Origin: Cohnella fermenti
GTDB taxonomy: Bacteria; Bacillota; Bacilli; Paenibacillales; Paenibacillaceae
Direction of reading: 5' to 3'
Length of the DNA: 64,000 nucleotides
NCBI RefSeq assembly: GCF_004801405.1
Contig: NZ_SSOB01000031.1
Location: forward strand, 32,049 to 96,048
Shown one piece after another: positions 52,033 to 61,257 of the stretch. Position 1 is the first letter of the stretch. The number at the start of each line of letters is the position of its first letter. The notes under the pieces were generated by a model. It ran no database searches. It saw only the letters and a list, made by a program, of their open reading frames with translations, and had not been told where the DNA came from. The position numbers and the translations under genes are program-made.

Positions 52033-53328
52033 ATGAGTAAAGTGAAGTTTGCTGCTTGGGGAACGGTAATGGCGTTATCGATGGGTCTCCTGTCCGCTTG
52101 CGGAGGGAATGATTCTTCCAATGATTCCAAGGCTTCCGGCGATGGCGGTTCCGGCGAAACGGTAGAGTTGTCCATGACGTTCGGAGCGACATTGCTTGGA
52201 GGAATCCAAGAAGATTTGATCAAGGAATTCGAGAGCTCTCACCCGAACATCAAGATCAAGGCCGAATCTCTGCCCGACAGCGGGATCTTCGACACGCTCA
52301 GAACGCGTATCTCGTCCGGAGACGTTCCGGACATGTACCAAATCAATATCGGACATGTCACCACGACGCTGGCGGAGGACAATGGCTACTTAGCGGACCT
52401 GAGTTCGTATGAGTCCATGGCCAACTATTCCGATTCGATTCGGGAAGCGACCAAGACCGCAAAGGGCACGCAGGCGCTGTTCACCATGGGCGTAGGCGTT
52501 CTAGGGCTTGCCTATAATAAGGACCTCCTGGCGGACGTCGGCTATAACGAGCCTCCCAAGACATGGGACGAGTTCATGGATCTCGGCGAGAAGCTGAAGG
52601 CCAAGGGAATCGACCTCTTCGCTTACGGCGGTAAAGACGAGACGGCGATCGGCAACGTGTTTCATTGGGCTTTCGGCGAATATGCGGTGAAGGATGCCGC
52701 GTTCAAGGAAGCTTACCTCAATAACAAAGTCGATTGGACCAACGCCGATTATCGCGCCATGCTGAAGGAAGGCTTCGAGCGCTTTAACGAGTTGAATGCC
52801 TACGTCCGCACGGGCAGCTTCACCAACGACGGCTCCTTCGCTCAACAAGCGTTCGCCGAAGGCGACGTCGCCATCATTCTAAGCGGCACATGGGAGTCCG
52901 GCCCGCTTCACAACCTTAACCCGGATCTGAATCTCGGCTTCATGAATATGCCCTATGCTCCGGAAGATCAGAATGCCTATATCTTCATTCCGGAGGACGG
53001 ACTGGCGGTTAACGCGAAGAGCCCTCATCAAGAGGAGATCAAGACGTTCCTCAACTGGTTGTTCAGCAAGGAGACCTATGCCAAGATTCAGCAAGCGAAA
53101 GGATCCTTCTCGGCCATGCCGGGCGTCGGAGAGCTTGATCCATCGTATGTCGACGTTCCGAATTGGCTGGACACGGGCCGGGTCATCTCGTTCGCGAACA
53201 CCGGTCCCATACCGAGCCCGACGTGGATAGCGCTTGGCAATGCGGCGCAGGAGTACACCTTCAAGGGAGATCTGGACAAAGTGATCGACAAATTCATCGC
53301 GGCTTACGACAATACCAAATCCAGTTGA
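52033..53328 (+). CDS. Sugar ABC transporter substrate-binding lipoprotein
   Basis: Receptor of the fourth importer, 431 residues. Lipobox LSAC (C23), short Asn/Ser/Asp linker, then family 1 binding fold (VELSMTFGATLLGGIQEDLI, SSHPNIKIKAESLPDSGIFD, MGVGVLGLAYNKDLLADVG, GDVAIILSGTWESGPL). GAGAGGAGAA precedes ATG 52033. First structural gene of the IclR-controlled operon. Confidence 0.94.
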   Translation: MSKVKFAAWGTVMALSMGLLSACGGNDSSNDSKASGDGGSGETVELSMTFGATLLGGIQEDLIKEFESSHPNIKIKAESLPDSGIFDTLRTRISSGDVPDMYQINIGHVTTTLAEDNGYLADLSSYESMANYSDSIREATKTAKGTQALFTMGVGVLGLAYNKDLLADVGYNEPPKTWDEFMDLGEKLKAKGIDLFAYGGKDETAIGNVFHWAFGEYAVKDAAFKEAYLNNKVDWTNADYRAMLKEGFERFNELNAYVRTGSFTNDGSFAQQAFAEGDVAIILSGTWESGPLHNLNPDLNLGFMNMPYAPEDQNAYIFIPEDGLAVNAKSPHQEEIKTFLNWLFSKETYAKIQQAKGSFSAMPGVGELDPSYVDVPNWLDTGRVISFANTGPIPSPTWIALGNAAQEYTFKGDLDKVIDKFIAAYDNTKSS

Positions 53329-53410
53329 ATCTGGTCCTTCTAGCGACGCGATCGGCGCACGATTGGACGACCGGTCGCGTCGAATCTTAGAGAGGCCGAG
53401 GGGGTACGCC

Positions 53411-54295
53411 ATGCAGAGGAAAATCTACCTGTCGGGATTGGTTTTTATGGCCCCGATCACGATCATTATCTTCGTATTCCTGGTTTACCCGATCCTGCAA
53501 TCGATGTTCTACAGTCTAACGGACTGGACGGGGGTCGGCGGCTATCGATTCATCGGCTTGTCCAACTATACGGACATATTCAAGGATGAAGGCTTTACCG
53601 ACGCTCTTAAGCGAACGTTGTTTATTGGCCTGACAACCGCAGTTCTCGCCAACTTGTTTGGACTCTTCTTCGCGGTGCTGCTGGATCAATCGTTGAAGAC
53701 CAAGAACGTCTTGCGCGCTTTATTCTACATTCCCAACGTCATTCCGACCGTCGTTGCGGCTTTTGTCTGGAGATACATTCTGGACAGCAATACGGGAATG
53801 CTCAATAAAGGGCTGGTAGCGCTCTTCGGAGAGAAAGGCTCGATCCTTTGGCTCGATTCTCCGGATTACGTCGTTTATACCATTATCGGCATCACGGTAT
53901 GGGCGATGTGGGGGCCGATTCTTATCATTTATCTGGCGGCGCTTCAAGGAGTGCCGCATGAGATGAAGGAAGCGATGATGATAGACGGGGCCACGAAGCG
54001 GCAAAGCTTCGTTCATCTGACGCTGCCGATGATCGCTCCCGGGATAACCGTCAACGTATTGATCGGTCTCGCGAACGGGCTTCGCATCTTCGATCTTCCG
54101 TTTGCCCTGACGGGCGGCGGTCCGGCCGGGGCAAGCGAGACGCTCTCCGTGAAGATTTACCGTTATGCCTTCTCGTCAACGGAGCTGTCCTACGGCTTGT
54201 CGGCTTCCTTCATCCTGACGGTGATCGCGCTTGTTGTCACCTTCTTCTTCATTGCCTTGTCCAGAAAATACGAGAAAGGAACGATTGGCGGATGA
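53411..54295 (+). CDS. Carbohydrate ABC transporter permease (MalF/UgpA type)
   Basis: Membrane subunit, 294 residues, about six helices, EAA loop EAMMIDGATKRQSFVHLTLP near 188, and ALTGGGPAGASETLS near 230. GAGGGGG lies before the ATG at 53411. Overlaps the next permease by four bases. Confidence 0.93.
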   Translation: MQRKIYLSGLVFMAPITIIIFVFLVYPILQSMFYSLTDWTGVGGYRFIGLSNYTDIFKDEGFTDALKRTLFIGLTTAVLANLFGLFFAVLLDQSLKTKNVLRALFYIPNVIPTVVAAFVWRYILDSNTGMLNKGLVALFGEKGSILWLDSPDYVVYTIIGITVWAMWGPILIIYLAALQGVPHEMKEAMMIDGATKRQSFVHLTLPMIAPGITVNVLIGLANGLRIFDLPFALTGGGPAGASETLSVKIYRYAFSSTELSYGLSASFILTVIALVVTFFFIALSRKYEKGTIGG

Positions 54296-55119
54296 GACAA
54301 AAACGTCATTTATTGTTGGAACTGGGCGTTATCCTTCTTGCGGTCATCGTCTCCGTTCCGTTATATCTGGTGTTGATCAACGCGTTCAAGCCGCATCCGG
54401 AGATCGTCAAGCATCCGCTGTCGTTCCCCAGGTTCGAGGTCGGCTTCGACAACATGGTCAACGCGTTCGAGAAGATGGATATCGTGAAGGCATACGGGAC
54501 GACGTTCGCGATCGGAGCCGTGGCGATGTTCATCGCCGTAGGACTGGGAGCCTTGGCTGCCTATGCGGTATCGCGGCTCAAGCACCCTTTCTTTAGCTCC
54601 ATGTATTGGTTCTATACCGCTTGCATACTCATTCCGATCCAATCCGCGCTTATTCCGCTCGTCTTGCTGCTGCGGGATCTGCATCTGCAGAACTCGATCT
54701 TCGGCATCTCCTTCATTTACGGTGCGATGCTGGCTCCCTTCTGCATCTTCATGTACAGCGGCTTCATGCGGTCCATCCCGTATGAGCTCGAGGAGTCTGC
54801 CTATTTGGATGGCTGTTCGACGTTCCGGACTTTTTTTCAGATCATCCTTCCGCTTATCTTGCCTGTCACCGCATCGCTGATTATCGTGCAATTCATCTCG
54901 GTGTGGAACGACTTGCAATTGCCGCTCGTCTTGCTCAACTCTGTGGATCATCCGACGGTCAGCATCAGCTTGTACAAGTTCTTCGCAAGCCGTAACATGA
55001 GCGATCTAAGCCTCCTGTTCGGGGGGATCATGCTGACTCTGCTCCCGATCATGATCCTGTTCATCAGTTTCCAGCGTTACTTCGTGAAGGGACTGTCTAC
55101 CGGGGCGGTCAAAGGATAA
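54292..55119 (+). CDS. Carbohydrate ABC transporter permease (MalG/UgpE type)
   Basis: Second membrane subunit, 275 residues, six helices, EAA loop ESAYLDGCSTFRTFFQIILP near 165, end QRYFVKGLSTGAVKG. Starts in the ATGA overlap with the first permease. Confidence 0.93.
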   Translation: MRQKRHLLLELGVILLAVIVSVPLYLVLINAFKPHPEIVKHPLSFPRFEVGFDNMVNAFEKMDIVKAYGTTFAIGAVAMFIAVGLGALAAYAVSRLKHPFFSSMYWFYTACILIPIQSALIPLVLLLRDLHLQNSIFGISFIYGAMLAPFCIFMYSGFMRSIPYELEESAYLDGCSTFRTFFQIILPLILPVTASLIIVQFISVWNDLQLPLVLLNSVDHPTVSISLYKFFASRNMSDLSLLFGGIMLTLLPIMILFISFQRYFVKGLSTGAVKG

Positions 55120-55156
55120 AACGATGACCAAACGATTCCGGACGCGGAGGCGGACG

Positions 55157-55279
55157 GAGAGGGGCGATCTGAACCATGCGAGGCATGGATGAAGCTTCAA
55201 GGATTCGAACAATAGCGGCGGCGTCATTCGCGATCGGATGATCCACGATATCGATTATATAATAGGGGCTAAGGGTTAG
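55157..55279 (+). pseudogene. Decayed fragment of a Gfo/Idh/MocA oxidoreductase
   Basis: Read from 55157 this encodes ERGDLNHARHG, a stop, then SFKDSNNSGGVIRDRMIHDI and DYIIGAKG. It matches the oxidoreductase at 47911 (ERGGVYHAKRAG, then WFKDADKSGGVIFDLMIHDI, DYALG) in order and frame, with about seven codons lost in between and an internal TGA at 55190. It sits directly before the second RraA gene. It is a leftover of a duplicated oxidoreductase gene. Confidence 0.8.
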
Positions 55280-55323
55280 CTTGTCGATCCGCACTAACTA
55301 TGATTGCATGGAGGAATGTATGT

Positions 55324-55980
55324 ATGAACGATCAGGAACTGTTTGACCGAATGAGTGAATCTCTATACACCGCGGTCATCTCCGACACGCTCGATGAATT
55401 GGGCTACCGCAATCAGGTGATGAGGGAGAATATCAATCCGATCGATCCGAGCTGGGTCGTTGCGGGCCGCGCGAAGACCATTCTGTCCGTGGACGTCCAC
55501 TACATTCCGGAGAACCCGTACGAACAGGAGATTGCGGCGGTGGACAGCGTCAAGCCGAACGAGGTGGTCATCGGTTGTACGAACGAGTCGCTGCAGAACG
55601 GGCTGTGGGGAGAGCTGCTGTCGACGGCCTCGAAGATGCGCGGGGCGCGCGGGGCGATCGTCGACGGGCTGATCCGCGACACGAAGAAGATACTGGAGCT
55701 GGGCTTCCCGGTGTTCGCGACGGGGACGAAGCCGGTCGATTCGCAGGGGCGCGGGCTGGTCATTCAGTACGATGTGCCGGTAAAGTGCGGCGGCGTGCTC
55801 GTGAATCCGGGCGATGTGATCTTCGGAGATCGGGACGGCATCGTCGTCATCCCGGCCACGATCGCGGACGAGGTGGCAGGGCGCGCGCTGGACAAGGCGA
55901 CCCGCGAGAACCATACGCGAGACGAACTGCTGCAGGGGCGGACGCTTCGCCAGGTGTACGACAAGTACGGCGTGCTGTAG
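55324..55980 (+). CDS. RraA-like / HMG aldolase-type protein, copy 2
   Basis: 218 residues, nearly identical to the protein at 50004 (differences such as TAVISD for AAVISD, GYRNQ for GHRNQ, IPENPY for IPDNPY, VNPGD for VHPGD, and a changed stretch after VIPA). Same active-site segment LWGELLSTASKMRGARGAIV. Long runs of DNA are identical between the copies, so the duplication or a gene conversion is recent. GGAGG precedes the ATG at 55324. Confidence 0.88.
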   Translation: MNDQELFDRMSESLYTAVISDTLDELGYRNQVMRENINPIDPSWVVAGRAKTILSVDVHYIPENPYEQEIAAVDSVKPNEVVIGCTNESLQNGLWGELLSTASKMRGARGAIVDGLIRDTKKILELGFPVFATGTKPVDSQGRGLVIQYDVPVKCGGVLVNPGDVIFGDRDGIVVIPATIADEVAGRALDKATRENHTRDELLQGRTLRQVYDKYGVL

Positions 55981-56067
55981 GGAAGGGACGAGGCGGGGGC
56001 TGCAAGGGAGCTACGTCTTCAGCCGCTTAACGGTTGCAGGACGAAGGGCTGAAGGAGGCGATAGTCA

Positions 56068-56832
56068 ATGAGATTGCAAGGCAAGCGTGCGCTCGTGACC
56101 GGCGCGGCGCGGGGAATCGGGCTGGGCATCGCGAAGCGGTTCCTCGAAGAGGGGGCGAGCGTCGTGCTGCTGGATCGCAGCGAGGCAGAGCTGATCGCGG
56201 CGTGCTCGGAGCTGGAGAAGCTGGCTCCGGGCCGGACGGCGATGGAGGTGTGCGATCTTCGGGACACAAGCAGCTTGGAGCAATGTGCGGAGAACGCGTT
56301 CTGCCGGTTCGGAGGCGTGGATATTCTGGTCAACAATGCGGGGATCGCTTATCGCGAGCCGTTCCTGTCCATCTCGCGCGACCATTGGGACGCGGTGTTC
56401 GACATCAACGTGCACGCGGCGTTCCGGCTCGGGCAATTGGCGGCGGCTCGGATGATTGCGCAGGGCACCGGCGGCTCGATTGTGAACATGAGCTCGAAGA
56501 ACGGCCTGGCGGGGAGCGGCGAGCTGGCGCACTACAACGCGTCGAAGGCGGCGGTCGTGCTGCTGAGCGAATCGATGGCGGTCGAGCTAGCGCCGCATCG
56601 CATCCGCGTGAACGCGGTGGCGCCGGGCTTCGTCGACACGCCGCTGGACCGCAAGCTGCGCGAGGAGTCGAACCTGCCCGCCTGCTCGGAGCACACGCCG
56701 ATGAAGCGGGGCGGGACGATCGAGGAGATCGCTAATGTTTTTCTGTTCCTGGCGTCGGAGGAGGCGTCGTACGTCACCGGCTCTACGATCCGCGTCGACG
56801 GCGGCCACCTGGCGAACGGGAGCGAGCTGTGA
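56068..56832 (+). CDS. Short-chain dehydrogenase/reductase
   Basis: NAD(P)-dependent SDR of 254 residues. Cofactor motif VTGAARGIGLG at 11-21, NNAGIA near 90, catalytic Ser in NMSSKNG and YNASK near 152, and the end VTGSTIRVDGGH. GAAGGAGG precedes the ATG. In context it may oxidise the free sugar to its lactone, or act on the later keto-deoxy acid. Confidence 0.92.
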   Translation: MRLQGKRALVTGAARGIGLGIAKRFLEEGASVVLLDRSEAELIAACSELEKLAPGRTAMEVCDLRDTSSLEQCAENAFCRFGGVDILVNNAGIAYREPFLSISRDHWDAVFDINVHAAFRLGQLAAARMIAQGTGGSIVNMSSKNGLAGSGELAHYNASKAAVVLLSESMAVELAPHRIRVNAVAPGFVDTPLDRKLREESNLPACSEHTPMKRGGTIEEIANVFLFLASEEASYVTGSTIRVDGGHLANGSEL

Positions 56833-56848
56833 AGGAGGAAGGATAACG

Positions 56849-57619
56849 ATGCGTCTTCAGAATAAAGTTGCCATTATAACCGGAGCGGGCTCCGGCATTG
56901 GGCGGGCATCGGCGCTATTGTTCGCGAAGGAGAGCGCGGCGGTTGTGATTGCGGATGCCGACGCCCGAGGCGGCGCGGCAGTTGCCGAACAGATTCGCGA
57001 AGCCGGAGGCAAATCGCTCTTCATCCATGGAGACATCTCGGAATTGGACGGCGCGAGCGAGATGGCCCGCAAGGCGATCGAGACATTCGGCAAGATCGAT
57101 ATACTCTTCAATAATGCGGGCGTCAGCGGTGTCGGAGTTCTGCACGAGATCGAGCCGGAGGCATGGGACCGCGTTATGAAGGTGAACGTGCGCGGCGTGT
57201 ATATGAGCTGCAAGGCGACGGTTCCCTATATGATGGAGAAGCGCGGCGGCTCGATCATTAATATGTCGTCGAGTATCGCGGAGATTGGCGTTAAGGAGCG
57301 GGCATCCTACACGGCTTCGAAGGGAGCCGTGCTGGCGCTGACGAAGGCGATGCAGGTTGACTACGCGCCTTATGATATTCGAGTGAACGCGCTGCTGCCG
57401 GGAACGATCCTCACGCCGTTCGTCGAGGGCTACCTTGAGAAGTCGCCGGATCGCGAGGCGGCCATCGCCTCGATCAAGAGCCGGCAGCTCAGCGGCGAGC
57501 TCGGCCGGCCGGAGGACGTCGCCATGGCGGCGCTGTTCCTCGCCTCGGACGAGTCGCGCTTCGTGATGGGCTCGCCGTTCTATGTCGACGGCGGGCTCAT
57601 TCACGGGAAGAATGCGTAG
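56849..57619 (+). CDS. Short-chain dehydrogenase/reductase
   Basis: Second SDR, 256 residues: ITGAGSGIGRA at 10-20, NNAGVSG near 88, NMSSSIAEIG and YTASKGA near 152, SPFYVDGGLIHGKNA at the end. AAGGAGGAAGG precedes the ATG at 56849, 16 bases after the first SDR. With the FAH-family gene next to it, a 2-keto-3-deoxy-aldonate dehydrogenase role is plausible (inferred). Confidence 0.92.
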   Translation: MRLQNKVAIITGAGSGIGRASALLFAKESAAVVIADADARGGAAVAEQIREAGGKSLFIHGDISELDGASEMARKAIETFGKIDILFNNAGVSGVGVLHEIEPEAWDRVMKVNVRGVYMSCKATVPYMMEKRGGSIINMSSSIAEIGVKERASYTASKGAVLALTKAMQVDYAPYDIRVNALLPGTILTPFVEGYLEKSPDREAAIASIKSRQLSGELGRPEDVAMAALFLASDESRFVMGSPFYVDGGLIHGKNA

Positions 57620-57673
57620 CGGCGGTTAGTCCGGATTTGTGCACATGACTATTTACCACAGGAGGACCGCGAG

Positions 57674-58630
57674 ATGAAGCTGCTCAACTACTATAACGGC
57701 GACAATGAGCTTCGAATGGGAGTCGTGACGGACAAGGGGGTTGTCGACGTCGAACAGGCGCTGGCGGCCAGCCCGACGAGCCTGCAAGTGCCGACGACGG
57801 TGCGCGAGGTGCTAAGCGGCGGGCAAGCGGCGCAGGACACGCTGGGGCATTACATCGCAGGCTTGAATATCACCAGCTTGAACATTGCCGGCTCGAATAC
57901 GGCCAATCTGCCGCAGACTGACAGCGCCGGCTGGCTGAAGCAAGAGGACGAGCTCACCCTCGCCCCCTGCGTCGCCGACCCCGGCAAAATCATCTGCATC
58001 GGCCTCAACTACCGCCGCCACGCCGAAGAGACGAACATGCCGATCCCGACGTTCCCGATTCTGTTCAACAAATTCGAGAATACGCTGAATGGTCACGGTC
58101 GTACGGTCGCGCTGCCGGCGAACTCGACCAAAGTCGATTACGAGGCGGAGCTGATCGTCGTCATCGGCAAGAACGCGAAGAACGTCTCCGAAGACGAGGC
58201 GCTCGACTATATTTTCGGCTATTGCAACGCCAACGACCTGTCCGCCCGCGACCTGCAATTCCGCACCAGCCAATGGCTGACCGGCAAGTCGTGCGACGGC
58301 TTCTCGCCGATCGGCCCGTATCTCGTCACCGCGGACGAGGTCGGCGACCCGAATGCGCTGGGTATCCGCTGTCTCGTGAACGGCGAGGTGCGCCAGAGCT
58401 CCAACACGGCGGATATGATCTTTAACGTGAAGCAGATCGTAAGCTGCGTGTCGCAGGTCATGACGCTGAAGCCGGGCGATCTTATTATGACGGGCACGCC
58501 GGAGGGCGTCGTCATGGGCTATCCCGAGGACAAGCAGGTGTACCTCCAGCCGGGAGACGTCGTCACGATCGAGATCGAGAAGCTCGGCAGTCTCACGAAC
58601 ACGATGGTATCGGAGGTGGCTCTCGGATGA
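57674..58630 (+). CDS. Fumarylacetoacetate hydrolase-family protein (diketo-acid hydrolase candidate)
   Basis: 318 residues. The FAH fold is shown by KIICIGLNYRRHAEETN near 115, KVDYEAELIVVIGKNAKNV near 155 with metal-binding acids, NANDLSARDLQFRTSQWLTG, KSCDGFSPIGPYL, and DLIMTGTPEGVVMG. Family members hydrolyse C-C bonds of diketo acids, including 2,4-diketo-3-deoxy-L-fuconate in oxidative fucose breakdown. The N-terminal domain has a short NITSLNIAGSNTANL repeat. CAGGAGGA precedes the ATG; the stop overlaps the next gene (ATGA). Confidence 0.9.
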   Translation: MKLLNYYNGDNELRMGVVTDKGVVDVEQALAASPTSLQVPTTVREVLSGGQAAQDTLGHYIAGLNITSLNIAGSNTANLPQTDSAGWLKQEDELTLAPCVADPGKIICIGLNYRRHAEETNMPIPTFPILFNKFENTLNGHGRTVALPANSTKVDYEAELIVVIGKNAKNVSEDEALDYIFGYCNANDLSARDLQFRTSQWLTGKSCDGFSPIGPYLVTADEVGDPNALGIRCLVNGEVRQSSNTADMIFNVKQIVSCVSQVMTLKPGDLIMTGTPEGVVMGYPEDKQVYLQPGDVVTIEIEKLGSLTNTMVSEVALG

Positions 58631-59469
58631 TTTTCGACAGTCATACTCATCTCTTCGGACCGGGCATGGTGTCGGGTCCTTCCGACCAAGCGATCAAGCG
58701 CGCCTGGGGGCCGAATATGAACGTCCTCGCCACTCCGGACATGCACCGAGACAACCTCAAGGGCTTCCGCGGCTCGATCGTGCTCGCCTTCGCGGGCAAC
58801 GCTACCGGCATGGTCGTGCCCAACGGGTACGTGGCGGACTATTGCCGGACCGATCCGGACCGGCTGTTCGGCTTCGCCAGCGTCGATCCGAACAACCTGA
58901 ACTGCGTAACCGAGTTCGAGACGGCGATCCGCGAGCTGAAGCTGAGGGGGCTCAAGCTTGGCCCGATCTACCAGAACTTCTACCCGGACGCCAAGGAGCA
59001 TTATGCGCTGTATGCCAAGGCGGACGAACTGAACGTTCCGATTCTGTGGCACCAGGGCACGTCGTTCGTTCCGGAAGGTTACCTCGATGCGTCGAGGCCG
59101 GCGATGCTGGACCCGATTGCCAGGACATTCCCCCGGTTGAAAATGATCATAGCGCATATGGGCCATCCGTGGGTGGACGAGTGCATCTCGTTAGTGCGCA
59201 AGCATCCGAACCTGTACATGGACCTGTCCGCTCTCGGCGGCCGGCCCTGGCAATTCTATAACGCGCTCGTGTCGGCGCTCGAATACGGCGTCCAGGACAA
59301 AATCCTGTTCGGCTCCGACTACCCGTTCTTCACGACACAGATGACGATCGACTCGCTGCTGCGCGTGAACGAGCTGGCCGAGGGGACGAAGCTGCCGCGC
59401 GTGCCGGACAGCGTCATCGAAGCGATTCTGCACCGGCCGACGCCGGAGCTGCTCGGACTGGTCAACTAA
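58627..59469 (+). CDS. Amidohydrolase-2 family protein (lactonase candidate)
   Basis: TIM-barrel metal hydrolase of 280 residues. Metal motif FDSHTHLFG at 3-11 (HxH), PILWHQGTSF near 139, MIIAHMGHPW near 175 and LFGSDYPF near 227. The family includes sugar lactonases such as L-fuconolactonase and also decarboxylases. The neighbouring dehydrogenases and aldonate dehydratase make lactonase the most economical reading. Starts in the ATGA overlap with the FAH-family gene. Confidence 0.87.
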   Translation: MIFDSHTHLFGPGMVSGPSDQAIKRAWGPNMNVLATPDMHRDNLKGFRGSIVLAFAGNATGMVVPNGYVADYCRTDPDRLFGFASVDPNNLNCVTEFETAIRELKLRGLKLGPIYQNFYPDAKEHYALYAKADELNVPILWHQGTSFVPEGYLDASRPAMLDPIARTFPRLKMIIAHMGHPWVDECISLVRKHPNLYMDLSALGGRPWQFYNALVSALEYGVQDKILFGSDYPFFTTQMTIDSLLRVNELAEGTKLPRVPDSVIEAILHRPTPELLGLVN

Positions 59470-59490
59470 GCGGAAGGGAAGAGAGCGGCC

Positions 59491-61257
59491 ATGGCAACCA
59501 AGGAAGACGAGCAAGGCGGGCGGAACGGTGCGGTGCAAGCGGACGGTCGGCTGAAGAGCGAGAAGTACTTCCAGGAGAAGGATCTGTGGGGGTTCATTCA
59601 TCGCTCGTTCACGAAGTCGATGGGCTACACCGAGGAGGATCTGCGCAAGCCGGTCATCGGCATCTGCAACACGTTCAGCGAGCTGAACAAGTGCCATTCG
59701 CACTTTAACGAACTGGTCGACTATGTCAAGAGAGGGGTTTGGCAGGCGGGCGGCGTTCCGATGGAGTTCCCGACGATCTCGATCGGCGAGCCTTACATCA
59801 AGCCGACGTCGATGCTGCTGCGCAATCTGATGGCGATGGACACCGAGGAGATGATGAGGGCGCATCCGATCGACGGCGTCGTGCTGCTCGGCGGCTGCGA
59901 CAAGACGGTTCCGGCCCAGCTCATGGCGGCGGCCAGCGTCAACATTCCGGCGATTGTCCTGACCGGCGGGCCGATGCTGAACGGGCGGAAGAACGGCCGC
60001 TCGCTCGGCGCCTGCACCGATTGCTACGGCTTCACGCTGGAGCATAAGGCGGGCAACATCACGGACGAGGAGCTGGCGAGCGCCGAGAATTCGGTGTGCC
60101 GCAGCGACGGCCACTGCCAGGTGATGGGCACGGCGAGCACGATGGCTTCGATCGCGGAGGCGCTCGGCATGGCGCTGCCGGGGTGCGCGGCCATTCCGGC
60201 CCCGGACAGCCGCAGGCGGCACATGGCGGAGCGGACGGGCAAGATGATTGTCGAGCTCGTGCGCCGGGACATTCGACCTCGCGAGATTATGACGGAAGCC
60301 GCCTTGGAGAATGCAATCACAGTCACGATGGCCAGCGGGGGCTCGACGAATGCGATCATTCACCTGGTGGCGCTCTCGCAGCGGCTGGGCCGCAAGCTTC
60401 CGCTCGAGGTGTTCGATGCGATCAGCTCGAGGACGCCGTTTATTCTGAACCTGCGTCCTTCCGGCAAGTACCAGATGGAAGAGTACTTCGAGGCCGGGGG
60501 CGTGCCTGCTTTAATGAAGGAACTCGAGTCGCATCTCCACCTGGACTGCCTGACGGTGACCGGCGGGACGGTGCGGGACAACCTGCGGGGCGCGGAGACG
60601 TTGGACCGCGACGTCATTCGGACGGCTGCCGAACCGCTCGGCAGCCAGGGCGGCGTCGTTGTGCTGCGCGGCAACCTTGCGCCGAATGGCTCGCTCATCA
60701 AGCAGACGGCGGTGTCCGAGCATCTGAAGCGGCATACGGGGCGGGCGGTTGTGTTCGAGAGTCCGGCGGACATGGAGGCGAGAATCGACGATCCGGAGCT
60801 GGACGTGGACGAGAACAGCGTGCTCGTGCTCAAGAACGCAGGCCCGAAGGGGGCGCCGGCGATGCCGGAGATCGGGCAGATTCCGATTCCGAAGAAGCTG
60901 CTTGTGCAGGGAGTGCGCGACATGGTGCGCATCTCGGACGCACGGATCAGCGGCACGTCGTACGGTGCGCTGATCGTTCACGCGGCGCCGGAAGCGGCGG
61001 TCGGCGGCAACCTCGCGCTTGTGCAGGACGGCGACGAGATCGAGCTGGACATTGCGGCGCGCCGGCTCGAGTTGAAGGTGTCGGACGCGGAGCTGGCGGA
61101 GCGAAGGAAGCGGTGGCAGGCTCCGCAGTCTCATTACGACCGGGGCTATGGGCTGCTCTTCCACGAGCGTGTGCTGCAGGCGGACCTCGGCTGCGACTTC
61201 GACTTCCTGCTGCCGAAGGAGCTGCGGGAGGAGCTGCTGGGGGCGGGCGGAGAATGA
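59491..61257 (+). CDS. IlvD/Edd-family sugar acid dehydratase
   Basis: 588-residue iron-sulfur dehydratase. Cluster-type cysteines are in GICNTFSELNKCHSHF (about 55), LLGGCDKTVPAQ (about 133) and DGHCQVMGTASTM (about 207). SGGSTNAIIHLVAL, NLRPSGKYQMEEYF and ARISGTSYGALIVHAAPEA are typical of the pentonate/aldonate dehydratase branch rather than of IlvD in valine synthesis, given the context. It would convert an aldonate to the 2-keto-3-deoxy acid. Stop overlaps the next start (ATGA). Confidence 0.9.
   Translation: MATKEDEQGGRNGAVQADGRLKSEKYFQEKDLWGFIHRSFTKSMGYTEEDLRKPVIGICNTFSELNKCHSHFNELVDYVKRGVWQAGGVPMEFPTISIGEPYIKPTSMLLRNLMAMDTEEMMRAHPIDGVVLLGGCDKTVPAQLMAAASVNIPAIVLTGGPMLNGRKNGRSLGACTDCYGFTLEHKAGNITDEELASAENSVCRSDGHCQVMGTASTMASIAEALGMALPGCAAIPAPDSRRRHMAERTGKMIVELVRRDIRPREIMTEAALENAITVTMASGGSTNAIIHLVALSQRLGRKLPLEVFDAISSRTPFILNLRPSGKYQMEEYFEAGGVPALMKELESHLHLDCLTVTGGTVRDNLRGAETLDRDVIRTAAEPLGSQGGVVVLRGNLAPNGSLIKQTAVSEHLKRHTGRAVVFESPADMEARIDDPELDVDENSVLVLKNAGPKGAPAMPEIGQIPIPKKLLVQGVRDMVRISDARISGTSYGALIVHAAPEAAVGGNLALVQDGDEIELDIAARRLELKVSDAELAERRKRWQAPQSHYDRGYGLLFHERVLQADLGCDFDFLLPKELREELLGAGGE

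Noticed and set aside
51836..52036. Leader peptide gene of 66 codons before the binding protein at 52033
   Set aside because: No ribosome site and no conserved character; it overlaps the promoter -10 region and operator.
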